Shown piece by piece: positions 31,501 through 40,500 of a stretch of DNA of 64,000 nt (its first letter is position 1; every line of letters starts with the position of its first letter). Source of the stretch: Endotrypanum monterogeii (taxonomy: Eukaryota > Euglenozoa > Kinetoplastea > Trypanosomatida > Trypanosomatidae). The notes under the pieces were generated by a model. It worked only from the letters and a program-made list of their open reading frames with translations, made no database searches and had not been told where the DNA came from. Location: contig CM007315.1 of assembly GCA_000333855.2 (NCBI GenBank), positions 354,116-418,115 on the forward strand, written 5' to 3'. A program made the position numbers and the translations under genes.

Positions 31501-34500
31501 TTCGCCAAGGTCCAGCGGCAGAAGATTACTCGGCGTTCCACTAAAGCCGATTCGCTTGGTGAAGAGCATCGAGGAGCCGAGCTCGTGGCCGCAGGCGCTG
31601 ATCTTCAACCGTTGGAAACTCATTGTTCGCGGGAAGATGGTCGAGCAGAGGTAGTAGTGGATCACCTCTGGCACACTGTGCAGCAGATGGTAGAGCGACT
31701 GCATCTGCGCTTTGTCCGTCACCTGCAGCTGCGAGAGGGGCACACCAGCACGTTCAAACGAGCGAAGAACATCCTCGCTATCCGCTGTGGCACCTTTTCC
31801 AGTGGTCACAGCAGAGGAGGCAGCGGCCGCCGCCGCCGCCAGCTCTGGTTTCCTTGCCGCCATGGCGCGGTCCGAGGAGCTCAGACGAAGCCAGTGCTTG
31901 TAGAGCTTAGCGGCAGGTCGGTGCTCTTTTGGACCAGCCTGCCGCGCAAAGTCCTGCTTTAGCTGCGTCACCAGCTCCCTCACATCCTGCACACGCAGCC
32001 CCTCATACCGAAAGGCAAGAATGGTCAGCCCAATGACCACGTCCGGGTGTGCAAACTCAGAGCTTCGACTTGGCACATCCTTCGCGATGAAGGGAACAGC
32101 CATCATCTTTCGGCTATAGGGAACCCGCGCTGCATCGCTGCTGAGAGCCATATCGTTGGGCTGCAGCACCCCAAAGCTAACTCGGTTGATCTTGGAGAGC
32201 ACATGTGGCAGCAAACGATGCAGCCAGTCGTGTGCAAGGTTTAGAAGCTGTACACCGTAGTGAGGCATGTGTGCATTCAGCTCGCGAGATACGCTGCTTT
32301 CCGCTTCGTCGCGCTTTACTGCGGAGAGGAGGAACGACTTTGTTTTCTCGTCAAACACGTCGGGCGATGCGTGGGCCCAACCCTGCCGCTCCTTCTCGGG
32401 AAGATGAGTGACGAGGTGATCGTGCAGCCAGAGCTGCAGCCACGGCACAAGCGCTGGAAGCAGCTGCTCCACGTAGTAGTGGCCAGTGTCGAGAAGAACC
32501 AGGTGTGGCTCTCGCTGCAGTGCACGCTGGCGGAACCCTGTCAGTATGACGCTGCGGATGGCAGTCAAAGCATGCCGCCGCTTCTCGTCATAAATGCTCT
32601 CCATCTCCGCCAGCGATGAGCGATCCCCATGCGTGGGTTGGACGGTGTGGCTGGATGATCCATACTTCACCTGCCGCAGGACGTCCTCGCACGCCCTTCC
32701 CTGCTGACTTGCAAAAATGCCGTCCAGCAGGTGAATCGGCAGTAGCCAGCGAGGGCCACTCATGTCGATGGGGTGCTTGAGACCAATCGGGAAGTTGAGC
32801 TCCGAGCGCAGGGGGTGCAGAAGCACATCGACTTCGTCCATTATCAGCACGCCACGCTTCCACAATTCGAGAATCGGCGTGATAGCATCCGCGAGGGCAG
32901 ACCTCTCCACCATTGTACGACGCAGTCCCTTTACGTGAGTCACGTAACGATCATCCGCCGTCTCGTCTAGCTCCATATCCTCCGTAGTCACACTCTCCAT
33001 CATGTGCAGCTGCTCAACCTCCTTCAGGAAAAGAGATTTGATACACTCGGGTGCGGCGATCACCACGGAGCGGTCTTCCTCAGCCGACCTCAGCTTCTGG
33101 TAGAGCAACTCCACACCGTCACTCGTGCCGTCCTCATTACTGCGGTCGAATTGGATTGTGTAGATGTGCTTCGTCACAACCACGCCAAAGCAACGTCGAA
33201 GAATACCGCGCGTCTGCTCCAGCAATGCCGTCGGCATTACCTGCGTCACAAGCTGCTGCCCATCGGCAAGGATAAGGGCCAACAGCGGCCCTACGACGGT
33301 TGTCTTACCCTGGCCCATGATCATCTGCTGCACACGTGATTGGCCATGACGAACATTATGGACAAACCACCTCACCATCTCCACCTGACGGGCACGCAGG
33401 AGAATGTTAAAGAGGAACTCAAAAATAAGAAAGCGCGGATCCAGAGTCGCCTTGAAAGCGCAGCCACCAGATCCGCCAGTCGGCCCCATCGCCCCAGAGG
33501 ACGCCGCCGCTGAGAAATGAGGATCAATATGAACGTAGGTGCGACGTGCCTTCAGCACATCAAGGGCAGTGTTCGCCAGCTGTTGCAGCCGCCCCGTTAT
33601 AACCCGACACGTCTCCTTCGAGAGAGCGACGCAGCTGTTTGACGCCCCTGTGCCCTTCTCACCACGGGTGCCCCTGCTTGCATCCAATGCCGCCGATCCT
33701 TCAGTAATGAGCTGCTGAAGAACAGATGGATCAATCTCCAGTGAAAAGTGGAGGACCAGTTCACGTATGCGTGCCGCACGCGCCTGGGGAGTCACCTTAC
33801 CGCGTACAGCTGCCCTTTCTGTGTTGAGAGGTGCGACGCCACGAAGCAGTCCGCACAACTCTAGGAAGAGAAGTAGCTGCTGTACCGCCTGCGCTGCCTG
33901 CTCAGCGAAGTACATGCGGTTACTGAGCAGCATAAGAAGAATGAGCTCCCCCTGAATATGTTGCAGACATCCGTGGAACGAGTTCTCACCCTTCAGATCG
34001 CCCTCAAGGTTTGTGCTCAGCAAGCCAGCACATAGCCACTCCAGCGGGACGGCCACGCGAGAGCGCTCCAGCCGCTGTAGGCAGTGCATCAGGCGCCCAT
34101 GATCAAACTGGGGTGCCGCGGCAGCCGAGGCCCCGCTGTCATCGCAGGACGGCACCGTGGACGGCGTTGGGTGAACGCTGTTCGCTAACGACAGCACAGA
34201 CGAGCGCAGGCGCATGACGCGATCTGCGTCCTGCTCCCCCAGTGAGTGCAAGCGACGCACACAGTCGCCCAGGACTTCCACCGCATTCGTGAGAGACGCA
34301 GTTAAGGTCGCCAGATCAGAGGTTGTGAGCAGCTCCTGCACAATCTCCTTGGAGAGACACCGGAAGGAATAAAGCCGCTGAGACTGCTGCTGATTTCTGA
34401 ATCGAGCGGAGTCCTCCTCCAGCCGGTCCAGCATATTCTGAGCCAGCGGGGTGCGAGAAAGCACATGGCCCCGCACATCAAAAGGCAGCGCCGACAACGC

Positions 34501-37500
34501 CGGAGACACGACTAGCGCAGCGGGTTCGTCCTCAACGATAACGGAATCACCCAGCTGCAGAGAGCTCAGCGGCTCGGTGCACAGCGCATGCAGCGACGAG
34601 CGAAGTAGCACCGTGGCCGCGGAAGTGCTCTCAGACTTGGCGTCATGAAAGTATTCGATTGGAATATCCACCTCACGCAACTCCACCTGCTCACGACCCG
34701 TGTTACTGGGCAACACACGCCCGCGCAGGTGATCCCACATCTGAACCGTCACCTTGCGGGTCTCCGGTGTGCGCAATCGACTCATCTGGCGGGCCTCGCG
34801 TACCTCCTCTGTGATGTGGTCTGCCTTGAAGTGACCCTGCGCCACGCGATGGATGGCGTTGAAGTGCTCTGGTATCGTACTGCGGCGCCGGCGGTCCAGC
34901 GTGTCCTGGATCCTGAAAGTCATCGCGTTAGCGTGCTCGTTCGTCTCACCATCCTCTGTCAGCGACACACCGCGAGCGAGGATGTAGCGCTCCGTGCTGT
35001 CCACGGGCGTAGGCCAGTCGGCATGCGGGAACATCTCCATCATCTGCAGCACCGTGCTGCACCAAGACGGCGCCATCTCTGTTTCACTTCCCTGCTGCGC
35101 TTCGCGACCCCAACGCGAATGCCTGAGCTGGAACCAACGCGCCAAGAGCTGTGAGAGGGTGACGCCGACGTGCTCCTCGCCAATCATCGGCACTACGGTG
35201 TTCCGCTTCATGCAGTAAAGTAAATAAAATCCCTTTTTGGTGTTGGCGCCCCCCTCCTCATCCATGAGCAGCTGATCCGTCCAGATAAACTCTACAAGCT
35301 TCTCGTCTTTGACCGCGTCGGGGCTTTGCAGATGATACGACACGCGCTTCAACTTCTGGGGGGCAATGCGCTCCCACGGATACAGCAGCAGCCGCTCCCA
35401 CGGAAACCGGCAGCGCTCCAGCGTAGGAGTTTGTACCTGCAGCGGAACCTTCATGGCCTCGCTCGATTGCGGGTAGCCCAGCTTCATGAGTCCGGCGTAC
35501 AACTCTAGTTGGCTGCGCACGATCGGAACTGCTTCGGGACAGCGCTTCAGCAAGTCTAGCACCTCGCCGCGCGACAGTCGACAGTCCTCCGTCACGTGCC
35601 GCTTCGCCATCAAATAACCGGACAGCTCTGTCGCCAAAGGCCACTGGCAGGTGTTAGCGCTGTACTGAACTGCATGCGCCAACTTCAACCGCACTGCACA
35701 TGCGTCGGGAAAACGATCTGACATGGTGCGCTCAAACAGAGAAAACATGAACCTCTCCTCCGTGGAGAAGTTGCTGTCCGTGTAGCAGGACTCGAGAGTG
35801 CGCATGGCGCCTGCATAGTGTTGCGTCGCGCACTGCATGACGGCATAGTAGAGAGACGCGGACAGAGACGGCGGCATAACGAAACTACCACTGCTGTGCA
35901 CCACGTAGATGTAAAAAGGAGACGGCACCGCCTCCCTCCACGTGTAGGATGAGCGATCAAAAAGAAGCATCGGGTTAAACGGATCACCGTTGATGCTCAT
36001 CGGCGCAAAGTCGTGGTTGGGGCACAAAAAAGCGACCTCGTGAGTACTGTTACACAGTAGCAGGCACTGCTGGAATGGCTCCTGTAACGCTCCCAGCTGC
36101 CGCCACCGTGCCGTGCGCAAGTCGTCCCATTCGGCGAGGCGCCAGCCCGGCTGATCTGCCAAGAAAAGCCGGACGCGACTGCTCGCACCATCTGTGCTCG
36201 TGTAGAACCTCACCCGCAACCGGGGCATCTCAATCAGCTCAATCTGGATGTAATTGTCTTGGTCCACTGTGTCCTGCACACGCAGAGAGTCTCGCGAAAT
36301 CTCTTCCTGCTCAGCCGCACTTCCCTCGGCCCTGTCCGCAGCTGAGCAGCGACGGCCCCAGACCAAAATGTGAGAGCAATCTTCAATCCGCGTGAGCATC
36401 TGCAGCAGATGCGACAGGTTCCGGCAATGCAAGAGGTTCACCAAAACGTAGTCGCACCTTTCCACCGCCCGCTGCGTCTTGGCTACCATCTGAGCTAAAC
36501 AACGTCTCTTGCTGGCGCCTTCCTCGCCACTAGCCTTGGCATCCTTCTCCACCATCGCGCGCAGAGGTTCCATATTTTCGGAAGAGGAAGCCCAAGTCAG
36601 TGCCGAAGCAATGTCACCTCGAGCCTGCCGCAGAAGTTGCACACACACACCTCGGGGCAAGTGTGAGAGAGCCTCGTGAAGCAGCGCAACATCAGAGTCT
36701 TTAACCTGCACCGAGGCACTTGAGCCCTCGTCCTCTTCGTTCGCGTGAAGTACTTTCGTTGGCGAGTCCACTAAACCCTCTGCGCTCGCAGAGTGCCGTA
36801 GCAGGAGATGCTGCGCGGTGCCCTGCACCTGTGCGACGGTGTCGGTGTGGACTGCAGCCGCTGTGGCGTCCGATGACGATGGCACAAACGCTGCCTCGAC
36901 AATGGCTGAGTGACCTTTGTCGCTGCGACGCACCACTACACAAGCCGACGACGTTGCCAACGATGAGGCATCCTCACCGACTGCACTGCTACCGCTTCGA
37001 CCGATGTGCAGGTGAACCTCGATGCTGTAGTTGAACCAGTGGTCCATCACCTCTGTCCGAGCCGGCCTAAGCTTTCCGGTGCCGCCCGCAGCCGACTCCT
37101 GGAGGACCGAAGCAGACTCGTTTTCCTCAGAAAGCGGGTAGCCGCGCAGCACGTCGTCCTCTCCTTGCCACATAAAAAACGACTCCAGCAACACGCTCGG
37201 GATGAGCCCCTGCAGTAGACGCGCTGGAATGTACACCTCGCGTCCACGGATCGCCTCATTGTAGCGGTGAATCTCCAGTGTACCCTCGTTGAAGTTGCGC
37301 CGCTTCAGCTCACCCGCCTGGAAGGCCGTCACCGATAACGACTCACGCGTCCGAGACGCGGTCAGAAGCGCCATGCTGTGCAGACAGTAGTGCTGGTTGG
37401 TGCTGAACACAAGTGACCGATACAGCTTACGGGCGTGCGGCACTAGGTTGTACACCTCCACACGCGGCTGTGGGTAGCGGTAGGCGACAGCCTCCTTCCA

Positions 37501-40500
37501 CGTTGCCCGCTCCTTCTCAGTCTCGTATTGTGAGGCGTCGTTCATGAGGAAACGCATTTCGTACTGGTGCAGCGCGGGTACAACCAGGTGCCCTGCCTCC
37601 TCCTCGTTGCCTCCATCGCTGGCCGCCACGCTCAAGAGTGCGGGAGCCAGAGGGTAGAAGTTTATACCATGAGGAAAGGCGGCGCGCAGCACGTCGCGTA
37701 GCATGTTGACAGCCCACCGCTCCTCCTTTTGTGGCCACGGGTCGTCTTCACCCACGTCTATGATACGGTCGTAGGTTATGTTTTCAAACAGTGCGCTCTC
37801 GACCGACTCTGCCGGCCATTTGCCAGCGATCACGAACGGATGGTGCACACCTTGATCGGCGAGGTCTGGTGGTGCTGTCCACTCGATCACATCATACGGC
37901 GTGCCAACGAGGTGCACCCAGTGCCGGTGCTCGTGACGACTCACCTGTCCGCATTGGAAAGCATCCTTCCCTAATATGTTTTCAAAGTCCGTAAAGTGCG
38001 ACATGCTGTCCGGCACAGGCTTCAGCTCGTCGTTGCGCCAAAAAAGCTCACACGTTTGCGCATGGAAGAAGAGCCCACTCGATGTAGGACCCTTGTAGAC
38101 GCCAGGCGCCGAAACCGACCAGTGTGACACGACCTCTTGCTGTGGGGATCCCTCGCGACCGGCGCGGTCCTCGTCATCCTCGCCGGTCATGGCATCCAGG
38201 CTCATGGCACTCGCAAGGGTTGACACGCTCCTCGAGCGGCTTCCACGGCGAAGGCGCTTGCGGTCCTTTGATGCGCCTGGGCCCGTGAAGCCATCTTTCG
38301 GATCAGTGTGGTCTCGGAGGACGGCCTGGACAATCGACAGGAAAACTTGGCCACGTCGCTGTGGTGTCATCTCATCCAGAAAATTCGCGATCAGGTAGTG
38401 ATCCTCCAGCAGATCGCGAAAAAGTATATTCTCCGGCACATCAGCAGGCGGTAGCTTCAAAAGCTTCGACTCGGTTGTGCTGCTCGGATCACTGTGAACC
38501 AAGTTCGGGATACGCACCGTATCGTTGTAGTTGCGACTGCGGATTTGTACAAACACAGCGCGACGACGTCCACCACTCATCATGAGCTGTTTCCCCTGCT
38601 CGAGAAGCTCCTTGGAGACACGCGAGGTGTTCAGCCCCTGTGCCTGCAGAAAACGGAGCATTTTTTCCTCTGGTGTGAGCAGGTTGTCCCCCTCCTGGGC
38701 AGCAAGCTGACTGCGCTGCATGCCCATACCGAACCCGTGGCGCGCTCGCACAAATGCCCAAGATTGAAGCATTTGAATCAAATACGCCTTTGGGTCCTCC
38801 GCCGGCCCGGCGCTGGCCTCCCCGCAACGTACACCAGCGCCCTTCCGACCGCCGGTGGTGGCAAAACTCGATGATGACACTGAGCTAAACCCTTTCCATA
38901 GCGCGCGGTCCACCCGACTCATGTGGGCGTGGATGACACACTGTGTTGGCGTGTCAGAGTTCTCCTCCCCCTCCTCCAGCCACACCCACAACAGCGGCTG
39001 CACTGTTGAGACAAAAAACTCCAAGAAGCACCGGTGATACTCGCCGATGACACCCAACGCGGCAGCACTGCAGCAGCTCTCGTCAGCTGCCTCACCGTCC
39101 CCGGCTGCTTGCAAGACAGCCCCTTCTGGACGGGACCGATCCGTCTGCCGCTGACGGTGCAGGTCGACGATAAAGCTGCAAAAGCTGAGCACATCACACA
39201 ACAACCCGACGACAAAAAGAACGTAGGAAGCATTACTGCTGTACACAGAGCTGGGGCCGAGCTCTCTGATGCTTTCCAAAAGGCTGCGCAGCGGGCGAAG
39301 AATGCTTGTCGGGGCGTTTGTCAGCTCATTCATGAGCAGTCCGTACGTGGTACCCAGGCAATCTTCATAATTTTGTTGGCTCAAATCACCGCGCAGCCTA
39401 CGCAGCTCGACCATCTCGCGCTGTTCTTTGCTCAGTCGCATAGGAACGGAGCGGGGATCGGCATGGTGCAAGAGAGTGGGTGAGGCATATGCAGCCGGCT
39501 CGAACAATACCGCCCGCAAGACCTCCTGCACCTCATAAACAAACAAATACGTATGGCGGTCCTGCGAAGCGAAGAAGTCAAGGACAAGGGGAATGCGCAC
39601 ATATGGAGCGGTCAGGCAGGATAACAGCACCTCCGATTCCTCAGGGTTCATTGTGCCGGCAAACGTCGGAAGTACCTTGGCATGGAGCACATCGTCCTCC
39701 GTAGGGCGATCCACCTCTATCATGCGTGAGACGTCGATGGGGGAGTGCAGTACCAGGCCTTCGCCGTACATGACCTCCCGATCACCAAAGCCCTTGACAG
39801 CGATGTCAGCGATGTCCATGTCACGCCCGCGTACCATCAGGCATTCCCACTGCGGTGGAGCTGGGCGCGTGCGCCAGCCGGCGCTCATCTGACGCCCTGG
39901 CGCATCTTCCTCGAACGAGATACGCCATGAGGCCAGTGCATCCAGCTCCTTGCGGCGGTGCAGGAGCTGCGCGTCGCGCATTTCCATGGTACCCATGAAC
40001 TTTGCGAGAAGTGTCATGTCCCGCATCATCCCGAATGCCGGATGCTCCCTTGCCAGCGGTGAGCGATTGCTGCACAGCCAATCCATTAGCTTTTCCATCT
40101 CCGACGTGCCCGCACCGAAGAGACCGCCAGACTGCTCCAGCGAATACCCCGCGTTCGCCAGCACAGATTTGAGGAACTCAACCGTATGACTGTTCTTGAA
40201 CAGCTCCAGCTTGTCGGGCATGCGGAGGTCAAACAGCTCATGGTCAGCGCACATCTTCTGCTGCTCCTCGATGTAGCGCAGCATGGCAGAGCGAATCGGG
40301 AGCAGGTGTGGACGCGTCAGCTGCAGCGCCGAGGCCACAGACGCAAAGGCGATGTTCTGCTTTCCCTGCGTCGTGGAAAGAAAATAGCCGCAGCCGTCAC
40401 CCGCGCTCAGCAACAAAGAAATCATGCGACACTTCCCTCCTCCCTTCACCTGCCGAAGAATGGCATCGAAGACAAGCAACATGTCGACGGAAATGAGGCA